A stretch of 64,000 nucleotides of DNA, taken from NCBI GenBank assembly GCA_035566435.1, contig DATMRF010000028.1:48972-112971 (forward strand). Direction: 5' to 3'. The position numbers and the translations under genes are program-made. The notes under the pieces are model-generated. The model saw nothing but the letters and a program-made list of their open reading frames with translations. It had not been told where the DNA came from and did no database searches. Below, piece after piece: positions 52,949 to 62,277 of this stretch. Every line of letters begins with the position of its first letter. The first letter of the stretch is position 1. This stretch comes from DATMRF01 sp035566435. GTDB lineage: Bacteria > Verrucomicrobiota > Verrucomicrobiia > Limisphaerales > UBA8199.

Positions 52949-55486
52949 ATGAGCGCTGAACCGGGCCAGGACCCACGCAGCCAGGCGGAGAGTGTGTTTC
53001 AACGCTACTCGGCCGCGCCAGGCATTTTCGACGAAATGAACGAGGCCCATGCCACGCTGCGGCCGCACTGGCGCTCTTTCATCGAATCCCTTCAGCAACT
53101 GGGGCAGCGTGAGTTGGCGTCCCGCTGGGAAAACGGCGGACGGATCATCCGCGAACACGGCGTAACCTACAATGTCTATGGCGACCCGCAGGGGATGGAC
53201 CGCCCGTGGGGCCTGGATTTCGTGCCGTTGCTCATCACCGCTGAGGAATGGGCTCACATCGAACACGGGTTGGTGCAGCGCTCGCGCTTGTTCAATCTCA
53301 TTCTGGCCGACCTCTATGGGGGTTCACAGCGCTTACTACGGGACGGCTTCCTGCCGCCGGAGCTGGTGTATGCGAATCCAGGATTTCTCCGTCCCTGCCG
53401 CGGGATCAACGTCACCTCCCAAGTTTATCTGCATCTGCACGCGTGTGATCTGGGGCGTTCTCCTGATGGTCAGTGGTGGGTGTTGTCGGACCGGACGCAG
53501 GCTCCGAGCGGGGCCGGATACGCCTGGGAAAATCGGACCGTTGTTTCACGAATCCTCCCGGAGCAAATCCGGGACTGTAACATCGAGCGCTTGGGGACCT
53601 TTTTCCGGCAGCAGCGTGAAATGCTCTTCAACCTGGCCCCGCCCGGACGCAACTCTCCCAGCATTGTGCTCCTCACCCCCGGGCCGCACAACGAAACCTA
53701 TTTCGAGCATGCCTACCTGGCGCGGCATCTGGGGTTTCCACTCATCGAAGGCGCTGACCTTACCGTCCGCGACCGCGGGGTCTTTTTGAAGACAATCGAG
53801 GGACTTCAGCCGGTGGATGTCATCCTCCGCCGCGTGGACGATTCGTTTTGTGATCCGCTCGAGCTGCGTGGCGATTCATTTCTTGGCGTGTCCGGTCTGG
53901 TGGAGGCGGCCCGCGCCGGCAACGTCACGGTGGCAAACGCGCTGGGCGCCGGTCTAATGGAAAGCCCTGCGTTCCTGGCCTTTCTGCCTAGCCTGTGCCG
54001 CCATCTTCTGGCTGAGGAGTTGCTGCTGCCTTCCATCGCCACTTGGTGGTGCGGCCAGGCTGAAGAACTGCATTACGTCACCGAGCACCTGGATTCCCTC
54101 ATTTTGAAGCCGGCTTTCGCCGCTCAACCTCCGTTGCTGTTTCCCGGTTTGGGAGTTTCAAAAGGCCGGCGCGAAGTGAACGCGGCGCGGGTCAGGCTCG
54201 TTGAAAGGCTCCACGCCTCGCCGCGCAATTTTGTGGCGCAGCAGCGGGTGAAGTTATCCTGCGCACCTTCCTGGGTGGACGAGCACTTGACCGCCCGGTC
54301 TGTCGTCGTGCGCGCGTACGTGGCAAATGGTGGCGACTCGTTCGCCGTACTGCCGGGTGGCTTGACCCGCGTCTCTACAAACCCGGATGATTTGGTCGTA
54401 TCGATGCAAAGCGGCGGCGGCAGCAAAGACACCTGGGTGCTCGCGAACGGAACCGCGAACCGTCCGGAGCCGGCGCAAGTCACGGCCTTGACCACGCTGA
54501 CGGATCACGGTTCGGCCGGGGTGCCCAGCCGTGCCGCCGACCATTTGTTCTGGCTGGGCCGTTACACCGAACGTTTGGAGCAGTTGTTGCGGGTGCTTCG
54601 GTGCGTGCTGGGCCGCGTCTCAGGTGAGACCGGCGGGGAAGGTTCCTCGGAGAGCCGGGCGCTCGCGGAGTTGGCCATCCACCTTGGTGTCATACACACG
54701 CCTCTCAGCGCTGATCAGGGTAACGGAGAGTTGTCCCGGGCGATGTTGCAGATGCTTTACGACGCGGACCAGCCTAACAGCGTGCGCGAGCTGCTAAAGC
54801 GTGTCCGCTTAACTGCTTCAGCGGTGCGGGATCGTTTTTCCGGCGATACCTGGCGGATCCTGGGCCGCCTCGACCTGGATGCTCGGGCGCGACCGGGTCG
54901 CCTCCCGCTCGCCAGCGCGACCGCGCTGATTCACAACCTCGTGCTCGATCTCGCAGCCTTCAACGGCATGGAGATGGAAAACATGACGCGCGGGCATGGC
55001 TGGCGGTTTCTGGATTTCGGACGGCGCCTTGAACGTGGCCTGAGGGTGGTCGGCCTCTTGCGCGCCGCAGCGACCCTTGAATCGGCGGCGGCCGTCGCTG
55101 AACCGGTGCTCGAAATTGCGGACAGCCTGATGACTTACCGCCGGCGTTATTTCACTGCGCCCCAATGGGCGGGCGTCTTGGACCTGCTCCTTCGCGATGA
55201 ATCCAACCCGCGCTCTCTCATCTTCCAGGTCGATACGCTTCGCGAGCATTCCGCGGCGTTGCTCGCGGATTCCAGGACCGCCTCTGGCGGCCTTAGCCCC
55301 GACCGAATCGAATCACTCGCGACCTCGCTCCGTTCGGTCGCTCCCGACGAATTGGCGGCTCAGCCGGCTGAGGGAACGTCCCACCCCCTGCTGGACTTAC
55401 TGAATAAGTGCGCCGCGAACCTTGCCGAATTGTCCGACGAGGTGACGAGCCGTTACTTCAGCCACAGTGTTCAGCGCGTGAGCTAA
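52949..55486 (+). CDS. Circularly permuted ATP-grasp / alpha-E fusion protein
   Basis: This 845-aa protein joins an ATP-grasp type 2 ligase (about 1-500) to an alpha-E domain (about 525-845). The ATP-grasp half has VTYNVYGDPQGMDRPWGLDF, WVLSDRTQAPSGAGYAWENR, LLTPGPHNETYFEHAYLARH, and near its end SGGGSKDTWVLAN-type residues. The alpha-E half starts with SRAADHLFWLGRYTERLEQL. The homologous residues in the stand-alone pair at 42045 and 43554 show that the operon encodes both split and fused versions. It lies 43 bp after the DUF2126 gene, and its alpha-E half is followed two bases later by a transglutaminase gene. The ligase product is unknown. Confidence 0.9.
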   Translation: MSAEPGQDPRSQAESVFQRYSAAPGIFDEMNEAHATLRPHWRSFIESLQQLGQRELASRWENGGRIIREHGVTYNVYGDPQGMDRPWGLDFVPLLITAEEWAHIEHGLVQRSRLFNLILADLYGGSQRLLRDGFLPPELVYANPGFLRPCRGINVTSQVYLHLHACDLGRSPDGQWWVLSDRTQAPSGAGYAWENRTVVSRILPEQIRDCNIERLGTFFRQQREMLFNLAPPGRNSPSIVLLTPGPHNETYFEHAYLARHLGFPLIEGADLTVRDRGVFLKTIEGLQPVDVILRRVDDSFCDPLELRGDSFLGVSGLVEAARAGNVTVANALGAGLMESPAFLAFLPSLCRHLLAEELLLPSIATWWCGQAEELHYVTEHLDSLILKPAFAAQPPLLFPGLGVSKGRREVNAARVRLVERLHASPRNFVAQQRVKLSCAPSWVDEHLTARSVVVRAYVANGGDSFAVLPGGLTRVSTNPDDLVVSMQSGGGSKDTWVLANGTANRPEPAQVTALTTLTDHGSAGVPSRAADHLFWLGRYTERLEQLLRVLRCVLGRVSGETGGEGSSESRALAELAIHLGVIHTPLSADQGNGELSRAMLQMLYDADQPNSVRELLKRVRLTASAVRDRFSGDTWRILGRLDLDARARPGRLPLASATALIHNLVLDLAAFNGMEMENMTRGHGWRFLDFGRRLERGLRVVGLLRAAATLESAAAVAEPVLEIADSLMTYRRRYFTAPQWAGVLDLLLRDESNPRSLIFQVDTLREHSAALLADSRTASGGLSPDRIESLATSLRSVAPDELAAQPAEGTSHPLLDLLNKCAANLAELSDEVTSRYFSHSVQRVS

Positions 55487-55488
55487 AG

Positions 55489-56412
55489 ATGAGAAAGCTC
55501 CTCTACGAGATCACGCACACGACCACGTATGATTACGTGGAAGATGTATCCGTTTCTCATCACCTGTCAAGGCTCGCGCCGCGCCATTACCGCAAGCAGA
55601 ATTGTCTCGCGCACAAGTTGGCGATCGTGCCGGAGCCTGGGACGGTGAGCATGCACCGCGATTATTTTGGAAATCCCACCCACTTCATCGGCGTGGAGAC
55701 TCCGCACCGACAGCTCGTGATTAAGTCTCTCAGCCAGGTCGCCGTCAGCCCGGCGTTCATCCCCGAACCATTGGAAACCCCACCCTGGGAAACCGTGCGC
55801 GCGCTTTGTCGCGAAGATCACTCCGGCGAGACTCTGGAAGCTCATGAATTCACCTATCCATCACCTCTCGTGCCCAATGCGGATGAATTCGCGGACTACA
55901 CGAAGATTTCTTTCACACGGGGACGCCCGGTCCTCGACGCGGTGACTGACCTCATGCGGCGCATCCACAAAGATTTCACATTCGATCCGGCCGCAACGAC
56001 TGTGACGACCCCAGTAGCGGAGGTCTTCCGGCTACGCCGCGGGGTTTGCCAGGACTTCGCTCATTTTCAGATCGCCTGTTTGCGTTCGCAGGGTTTGGCG
56101 GCCCGATATGTGAGCGGCTACCTCGAAACCCACCCTCCTCCCGGCCGGCCGAGACTTCGCGGCGTGGACGCCTCGCATGCTTGGGCCGGCTTTTTCTGTC
56201 CTGGCATCGGGTGGCTAGACGTGGACCCAACGAACAACTGCTTCCCTTCCCTGCGCCATATCACCATCGGCTGGGGTCGCGATTACAGCGATGTGTGCCC
56301 CATCCGCGGCGTCTTGGTCGGTGGTCGGGACCAGACGCTTCACGTTTCGGTGGATGTGAACGCCCTCGGCCCTTGGGAAGGTGACGCGGACAATCGACTG
56401 CCGGTTATTTGA
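55489..56412 (+). CDS. Transglutaminase family protein
   Basis: This 307-aa protein starts at ATG 55489, two bases after the fusion-gene stop; a frame opening further upstream overlaps that gene. Its N-terminal beta domain (MRKLLYEITHTTTYDYVEDV) is typical of bacterial transglutaminase-like proteins of ATP-grasp clusters. The core domain shows a full triad: Cys in RRGVCQDFAHFQ, His in DASHAWAGFFCPG and Asp in LDVDPTNN. It probably acts as an intracellular peptidase or transpeptidase acting on the ligase product; no signal peptide is seen. Confidence 0.9.
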   Translation: MRKLLYEITHTTTYDYVEDVSVSHHLSRLAPRHYRKQNCLAHKLAIVPEPGTVSMHRDYFGNPTHFIGVETPHRQLVIKSLSQVAVSPAFIPEPLETPPWETVRALCREDHSGETLEAHEFTYPSPLVPNADEFADYTKISFTRGRPVLDAVTDLMRRIHKDFTFDPAATTVTTPVAEVFRLRRGVCQDFAHFQIACLRSQGLAARYVSGYLETHPPPGRPRLRGVDASHAWAGFFCPGIGWLDVDPTNNCFPSLRHITIGWGRDYSDVCPIRGVLVGGRDQTLHVSVDVNALGPWEGDADNRLPVI

Positions 56413-56442
56413 GACCGTTGAGCTGCTTCAAAAAGGCTAATT

Positions 56443-57261
56443 ATGCAAATCCGGATCGGCTACGAATTAATCTATGATTGCCCGCAACCAACGCCGATGA
56501 TATTGACGTTACACGTCCATTTTACGCGCGTCTCCGACGTTATCGTTCCCGATCACCTCATCACCAGGCCGACCATCCCAATCACTTCGTATCGTGACGC
56601 CTTTGGCAATTGGTGTAGCCGGATCCTCGCACCGAAGGGCGAGATCAAGCTCTCGGCCGACGCGGTCGTGAATGACACGGGTGAGCCGGATATCGTCGTC
56701 GCCCCCGCCCATCAGCATCAGGTGCAAGAGCTTCCCGAGGAGACCCTGGTGTTCCTTTTGGGAAGCCGGTATTGCGAAACTGACCTGCTGTCCCAGGTGG
56801 CTTGGAGCCTGTTTGGCAAATCGCCCACGGGATGGCGACGCGTCCAGGCAATCTGCGATTTCGTCCACCAACATATCGCTTTTGGTTACGAGCACGCCCG
56901 CGTCACGAAGACGGCCTGGGAAGCTTACAATGAGCGGACGGGCGTCTGCCGTGATTTTACGCATCTGGCCATTGCATTTTGCCGTTGCCTGAACATCCCG
57001 GCACGGTACTGCACTGGCTACTTAAGCGACGTCGGCGTCCCGCCCCCATACTCCCCGATGGATTTCGCCGCCTGGTTTGAGGCATATCTTGGCGGTCATT
57101 GGCACACCTTTGATCCTCGGAACAACGTGCCGCGTATAGGCCGAGTCTTGATCGCGCGGGGTCGCGACGCCACGGATGTCGCGATCACCAATACGTTCGG
57201 CCCCAACACGCTTAAGAGCTTCAAGGTCTGGACAGATGAGGTGAGCGGCAGGTCTCCCTAA
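56443..57261 (+). CDS. Transglutaminase-like protein lacking the usual catalytic His
   Basis: This 272-aa protein ends the operon. It has the Cys motif RTGVCRDFTHLAIAF and the Asp motif HTFDPRNNVPR. However, the position that carries His in DFHAWFEAYL relatives reads MDFAAWFEAYLGG, so a full Cys-His-Asp triad is not present. The N-terminal part is the beta domain common to the group (MQIRIGYELIYDCPQPTPM). Members with Ser or Ala here may use another base or be non-enzymatic. It is 30 bp after the canonical transglutaminase gene and may act together with it. Confidence 0.85.
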   Translation: MQIRIGYELIYDCPQPTPMILTLHVHFTRVSDVIVPDHLITRPTIPITSYRDAFGNWCSRILAPKGEIKLSADAVVNDTGEPDIVVAPAHQHQVQELPEETLVFLLGSRYCETDLLSQVAWSLFGKSPTGWRRVQAICDFVHQHIAFGYEHARVTKTAWEAYNERTGVCRDFTHLAIAFCRCLNIPARYCTGYLSDVGVPPPYSPMDFAAWFEAYLGGHWHTFDPRNNVPRIGRVLIARGRDATDVAITNTFGPNTLKSFKVWTDEVSGRSP

Positions 57262-57397
57262 CCCCATGAAGCCACTCGCCGTTCTTGATTCGTCTGTGGC
57301 TGTCGCCGGCGTGGTGAAAAGGGCTCTGCCATGATATTTCACATTGACCGCGTTTTGTGCCGTGGGCAAACTGCCCCCTCCTTTCCTTTTCATCTTG

Positions 57398-60193
57398 CTA
57401 CGGGCGCTGGTACAGATAGAGCGTGCTGGATGTCGGCGGCGTGTAGATGAAGGTGTCGTTAAACCAAGGCAAGGGTTGGAACCCGGTCTGAGCTCCGCCC
57501 CAGACAATCATCGTGCTTCCGGTCCAAACCGACGAGAAATCGCTGCGCGCGGCGGGTGCAGTGCCGGTGGTGGTCGTCGGCAGCCACGTGTTGGAGATTG
57601 GATCGTAGAGGCCGCCATCATTGAAGAAGTGCGGACCATCAGTTCCACCCCACACCAGCATGGCGGTGCCGGTCCAAAACGCCGCGTTCAGGCCGCGAGG
57701 CGAGGGGGCGCCGTTGGCGGCGATCCTGGTCCAGGAGTTGCCGACCGAATCATAAACTCCGCCGTCGTTGAGGGTGGAACCGTTATAGCCGCCCCAGATT
57801 ATCATGTTTGTGCCTGTCCAAATAGCCGTGTGGTTGATGCGCCCTGGGGGGGCTGAATTGTTGGTGCTGACGTGGTCCCACGCATTAACGACTGGGTTGT
57901 AAATACCGCCGGCAGGCCAATACCTAGGCAGGCCCGAGTTATAGCTGCCGCCCCAGATAATCATGGTGTTGCCGGTCCAGACCGCGGTATGGCCCGATCG
58001 CGGGAGAGGCGCGTCGGCCGTGGCGATGGGGGTCCAAGTGTCGGCCGCCAGATTGTAAATGGCTCCGTCGTTAGTCTCGCCGATGGCCGTGCTGCCACCC
58101 CAAACGATCATCGCCAAGCCCGTCCACACGGCTGCGAACGCCGTGCGGCCGGAGGGCGCGCCGACTGTGCTCATCGGGGCCCAACTGTCCGCCAGCGGAT
58201 CATAAAGGGCGCCGTCATTGGCGAAGCCGGAATTGGCAAAGCCACCCCAGACGAGCATCCTGGTGCCCGTCCACAGCACGGCCATGCCGGTGCGGGGAGA
58301 AGGCGCCCCATTGGTGTTCATTGCGGTCCACTGGTTCGAAGCCGGATTGAACCTGCCACCGCCGGGTTGGTTGCCGCCATTGCCGGTTCCTCCAACTACC
58401 AGTAGCGTGCTTCCCGTCCAGACGGCGCCCGCGGTTTGTCGTTTCGAGGGCGCGTTGGTGGCGCTGACCGTCGTCCAGGTGTCGCTGGTTGGATCGTAGT
58501 TTCCGCCGTCGCCAAAGTAGGTGACGCCGTTGAAGCCACCCCAAATTGGCATGTTGGTGCCGGTCCAGAGCGCCGTGTGGAAAAAACGCGCGGAAGGCGC
58601 GCCGCTGGCGCTGATCGGACTCCAGGATTTGTTGGCCGGATTGTAAGCGGCGCCGTCATTCAAATAATTGGTGCCATGCCCGCCCCAAATAATCATTTTG
58701 CTCCCGGTCCACACGGCGGTGTGCCCCTGCCGCGGGGAGGGCGCGCCGGTCGGGCTCAGCGGGGTCCAGGCGTTGAAGAGAGGGTCGTAAGCGGCGCCAT
58801 CGTTGTAATCGACGCTCGCTCCTCCGCCCCAGACAATCATGTTCGTGCCGGTCCAGAGCGCAGTGTGCAAAAAACGCGCGGAGGGCGCGCCGTTGGCGCT
58901 GATTGGGCTCCAGGAGTTGTTGGCCGGATCGTAAACGGCGCCGTCATTCAAATAATTGGTGCCATACCCGCCCCAAATAATCATTTTGCTCCCGGTCCAC
59001 ACGGCGGTGTGCCCATGCCGCGGTGAGGGCGCGCCGGTCGGGCTCAGCGGGGTCCAGACATTGAAGAGAGGGTCGTAAGCGGCGCCATCGTTGTAATCGA
59101 CGCTCGCCCCTCCGCCCCAGACAATCATGTTCGTACCGGTCCAAACCGCTGTATGGAAAGCCCGCGGCGCGGGGGCGCCGCTGTTGGATACCGGCTTCCA
59201 CGCGTTGCCAAGCGGGTTCAATGCTGCACCGCTGTTGAGGTAGGTTCCGTTGGCAAAGCCACCCCAGACGATCATCGAGTTACCGGCCCAAACTGCCGAG
59301 GCCCACTGACGGGCCGATGGCCCGTAGGGAAACGGCATCGTATCCGTCCAGTTGGCCACCGCGGGATTGTAGATCGTGCCGTCGGATAAATCCGTGCCGT
59401 TAAACCCGCCCCAGACCACCATCGAATTACCGGTCCACACCGCCACATGATAGGCACGACCCGAGGGCGGCGAACCGCCGCCGCCCTGGACCCACTGGTC
59501 CGCCCCGGTGTTTTGCACGCTGCCGACTTTTACATACGCCGCATTGAGCAGGTTGATATCGCTCGCGTTAGTGGACAGGATCATCCCGCCACTGGGCACC
59601 GCGCTTAGGCCGGAAACGGCCAGGTTTGAAGCCGCCGCGCCCGGCGCCAGCATGGCTGAAGTGATGGTGCCGCTGGCGATGTTGGACGCCGGAATTGTCC
59701 CCGTGAGCTGCGCCGCCGCGATGGGACCAGAGACATTGCCGGCGGTAACCGTGTAAGGCGTCGCGGTCAGAGGCTGGCGCGGCGACAGCGTTGTGAACCC
59801 GGAGGAAGGCGGGGCTGTGCTGTTGGTGCGCACCGAAAGCTCGAGCCACCGGGGCGCGCCCGGAAATTGGTCGCCGAAATCCAGCGCCACCGTGAACTGG
59901 CCGTTGCTCACCGGCACCCCCTGGGTAAAGATAAAGCTACCCAGCAAATTCCCCGCGCTCGCGGCGTCATAGATCGCGAAGCGAAAGTCGTACGACCCAT
60001 TGGCCGGATTGGTTCCGCTGTTCAGCCCGCCTTGATAAGTAAAGGCGGTGCCCTGCGCCAGGACCTGAGCCGCTTGGGCGACAAGGCCTAGGCACCAGGC
60101 CAGGCGTTGCCACGCGCGGGCGCAACGCGTCGGGGATCCCCCCCTCAGATCGATGGTCTGCGCCCCCGTTCCCGCGGTGCCAGCGGAGTTCAT
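57398..60193 (-). CDS. Secreted kelch-repeat protein with 14 repeats
   Basis: This 931-aa secreted protein has a signal peptide near residues 28-47 (LAWCLGLVAQAAQVLAQ), an N-terminal beta domain, and then about 14 kelch units of about 50 residues with the consensus HTAVWTG..MI.WGG...DG..Y.P..N.W. Fourteen repeats could fold into two seven-bladed propellers or a long array. Kelch propellers bind proteins or glycans, and no catalytic residues are seen. Two central units are duplicated almost exactly at DNA level (288-bp period, 58553-59128). The N-terminal beta domain (GTAFTYQGGLNSGTNPANGS) is common in surface proteins of this phylum. Function is unknown, but the position at the end of the operon may be fortuitous. 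Confidence 0.85.
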   Translation of the reverse strand: MNSAGTAGTGAQTIDLRGGSPTRCARAWQRLAWCLGLVAQAAQVLAQGTAFTYQGGLNSGTNPANGSYDFRFAIYDAASAGNLLGSFIFTQGVPVSNGQFTVALDFGDQFPGAPRWLELSVRTNSTAPPSSGFTTLSPRQPLTATPYTVTAGNVSGPIAAAQLTGTIPASNIASGTITSAMLAPGAAASNLAVSGLSAVPSGGMILSTNASDINLLNAAYVKVGSVQNTGADQWVQGGGGSPPSGRAYHVAVWTGNSMVVWGGFNGTDLSDGTIYNPAVANWTDTMPFPYGPSARQWASAVWAGNSMIVWGGFANGTYLNSGAALNPLGNAWKPVSNSGAPAPRAFHTAVWTGTNMIVWGGGASVDYNDGAAYDPLFNVWTPLSPTGAPSPRHGHTAVWTGSKMIIWGGYGTNYLNDGAVYDPANNSWSPISANGAPSARFLHTALWTGTNMIVWGGGASVDYNDGAAYDPLFNAWTPLSPTGAPSPRQGHTAVWTGSKMIIWGGHGTNYLNDGAAYNPANKSWSPISASGAPSARFFHTALWTGTNMPIWGGFNGVTYFGDGGNYDPTSDTWTTVSATNAPSKRQTAGAVWTGSTLLVVGGTGNGGNQPGGGRFNPASNQWTAMNTNGAPSPRTGMAVLWTGTRMLVWGGFANSGFANDGALYDPLADSWAPMSTVGAPSGRTAFAAVWTGLAMIVWGGSTAIGETNDGAIYNLAADTWTPIATADAPLPRSGHTAVWTGNTMIIWGGSYNSGLPRYWPAGGIYNPVVNAWDHVSTNNSAPPGRINHTAIWTGTNMIIWGGYNGSTLNDGGVYDSVGNSWTRIAANGAPSPRGLNAAFWTGTAMLVWGGTDGPHFFNDGGLYDPISNTWLPTTTTGTAPAARSDFSSVWTGSTMIVWGGAQTGFQPLPWFNDTFIYTPPTSSTLYLYQRP
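58553..59128. repeat. 288-bp tandem duplication inside the kelch gene
   Basis: The sequence at 58553-58840 is repeated at 58841-59128 with few differences. The period equals 96 codons, exactly two kelch units, so the duplication adds two blades and keeps the frame. Confidence 0.9.
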
Positions 60194-60660
60194 GGAAATC
60201 GTCGCTAATATTGTCCATTATGGAAGCTGACGCAAGCCGCCAACTGATAGGAAATTGCTTGTTGGCGCACGACAGGCACCGTCGGGTAGGCGCGAGCGGT
60301 TCTCGCTCACGCCCCCCTCAGAACCGTGCGTGAAGGTTTCCCTTCACACGGCTCAAGCCTAACGAAGGCGCTTCCCGATGGGGAGGACCCGCAGCCCGGA
60401 GACAAGCCGGGTGTAAAAAAGCGGCTGCACCTGGGAAGCCGGAAAAGCCTCAACAACAGGCTATACTTGCTGGGCAAGGCTCGACAGAAGGAATCGACAC
60501 GTGGAAAGCCAAAGTGAAAAGTTTTGGTTGACCCCTTCCCGCTTTGAACAATAGTTCCTCACTGGGAACAGGCCGATCCTGGACCACTATGCGGAATCTC
60601 TGTCTCACGCGACCGTCCGGTTGACTTCCAGGTCACTTGCCTTTCAGCAAAGCCCCTGCG
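60194..60660 (-). mobile_element. Group II intron fragment in an otherwise gene-free stretch
   Basis: On the minus strand, 60301-60354 reads as a hairpin with GAGCCGTGTGAAGG and CCTTCACGCACGGTTC arms around a GAAA tetraloop. It is preceded by GGGAAGCGCC and followed by TGAGGGGGGCG. This is the conserved GAGCCGTGTG...CACGGTTC element found in many bacterial group II introns. No reverse transcriptase frame was found nearby, so only a remnant remains. The rest of the 467-bp gap holds no supported gene; it should also contain the promoter of the gene at 60661. Confidence 0.5.
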
Positions 60661-62073
60661 ATGAAGAATTTCCTCCCGTTGACCTTGCTGTTGGTGCTCC
60701 TCGGCTCGACGCTGGTGGCGCAGATTTTGCCGCCGCTGAGTATGCACCCCAACACCAATCACCAGGTGGTTGTCTCTTGGCCCTACACGAACTCGGGATT
60801 TGTTCTTCAGGAAGCCACCAACTTAAAAACGGCCTCCTGGCCAAGCAGTGCCTTCTCCGTCGCCTTCAATTCAAACAATTCGACATTTTCCGTATCGGCA
60901 GCCACGACGAACGCCACAGACTTTTTTCGACTCTCGCAGCCAACGGATCTGCGAGGTTTGTATGTGATCGCCCAACTGTCGGACTTGCCGGGAGGACCAA
61001 ACTCTGCGCCTGTTGCCAATGCACTTCAAGTTCAAGGGGTCGGCGGCATTCTCCTTGTCGGAATGTGGAGTGATATCGAAACCAATTTCAACCAATACGA
61101 CTGGTCGCATCTGGACAAGTGGATGAATTTTGCGGCAGGGCAAAACATTAAAGTGGACCTTGCCATCCGGACGGGCGACGGCGCCCCTTCCTGGCTTTAT
61201 CAGCAGCCTCCCAACGGGCCGGGCGCCACGGAGCTTGTGTTCACCATCAGCCCCAAGGATGGAAAGCGGGGTGTCTGCGAGCCTGATATCGTTCCCGTGC
61301 CTTGGGAATCGGCTTTTCTGAATTCCTGGAACACGTTTCTCGCCAGTCTTTCCACGCATCTCAAAACCGATGGCACTTACAGCAACATCACCCTTCTGCG
61401 CCTCACTGGCGTCAATCGCACCACGGACGAATTACGGCTGCCTGCGGAAACCCCCGATAACAATCCGTACACCGGCACCGGCCTGCTGTGCGTAAGCAAC
61501 GCACCCGCCATCTGGCAGAGCAATGGTTATACCCCTTCCAAATTGCTTTTCGCCTGGAGCAATGTCGTTTCCTCATTCAACGCCAGCTTCCCGGACAAGA
61601 CCTTCAGCGTCGCCATCATCCCTTATCCACCGCAAGTGCCGTTCCCACCCATCGACGACAACACCAACCTAATCACCACGAACCTGCCCGACCAAAACGC
61701 ACCCTTGCTTCAGCTGGCGGGTCAAATGCTGCCGGGACGGCTCGTAGTACAATTCAACTTTCTGATCTCCAGCAACACCCCGAATCCAGCCGTGCCGGCT
61801 GCCGCTTCAAACTACGGCACCTTGACGGCTTTTCAGGCAAACAACTGGCTGGGGCCGAGCAATAACATCGGCTGCTCAGCGTGCGGTGGGGTTGTGACCA
61901 ATCCTCTTCCTTGCACCGACGCCACCTATCTGCAGTTGCTGCAGCAGGGCATCTATCCGCTTGGCACGACCAATTCCCTGCGCTCGCAGTACATTGAGGT
62001 ATGGGCGACAAATGCAAACGCTTTCACCAATGCCGTCTGGCAGGCGTATCAGCAATTGCTCGTGCGACCTTAA
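60661..62073 (+). CDS. Secreted TIM-barrel-like protein, unknown function
   Basis: This 470-aa protein starts at ATG 60661 with a signal peptide (FLPLTLLLVLLGSTLVA). The first 80 residues after it form the W..TNSGFVLQEATNLKTASW...DFFRL module that in neighbouring genes is at the C-terminus. The rest has features of a glycosidase-like barrel: GVGGILLVGMWSDIETNFNQ, DWSHLDKWMNFAAGQNIKVD and APSWLYQQPP. No catalytic Glu pair can be assigned, so the glycosidase idea is weak. A ribosome site is not obvious. It is followed on the same strand by a DUF4185-like secreted protein. Confidence 0.7.
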   Translation: MKNFLPLTLLLVLLGSTLVAQILPPLSMHPNTNHQVVVSWPYTNSGFVLQEATNLKTASWPSSAFSVAFNSNNSTFSVSAATTNATDFFRLSQPTDLRGLYVIAQLSDLPGGPNSAPVANALQVQGVGGILLVGMWSDIETNFNQYDWSHLDKWMNFAAGQNIKVDLAIRTGDGAPSWLYQQPPNGPGATELVFTISPKDGKRGVCEPDIVPVPWESAFLNSWNTFLASLSTHLKTDGTYSNITLLRLTGVNRTTDELRLPAETPDNNPYTGTGLLCVSNAPAIWQSNGYTPSKLLFAWSNVVSSFNASFPDKTFSVAIIPYPPQVPFPPIDDNTNLITTNLPDQNAPLLQLAGQMLPGRLVVQFNFLISSNTPNPAVPAAASNYGTLTAFQANNWLGPSNNIGCSACGGVVTNPLPCTDATYLQLLQQGIYPLGTTNSLRSQYIEVWATNANAFTNAVWQAYQQLLVRP

Positions 62074-62277
62074 GTGCCCAAGGCGATCACCAAATGCCAC
62101 CCATACGCGGTCAGTGAAAGTGCTGGCGAGCAGTTGCAGGCCCCTCTCAAGCCGAGAAATGAAAACCGACCCTCGCCCAGGGCAGTTGAAGCGGCGGGAG
62201 TTGCCGGGTCCTTCCGATTTCCGGACAGCACGCCCGTTCACTTTTCTTTCTCGGTGATGATATGTTAATATTTCCAG

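Noticed and set aside
51226..52950. 574-codon minus-strand frame
   Set aside because: Antisense of the DUF2126 gene, which has clear motifs and operon spacing.
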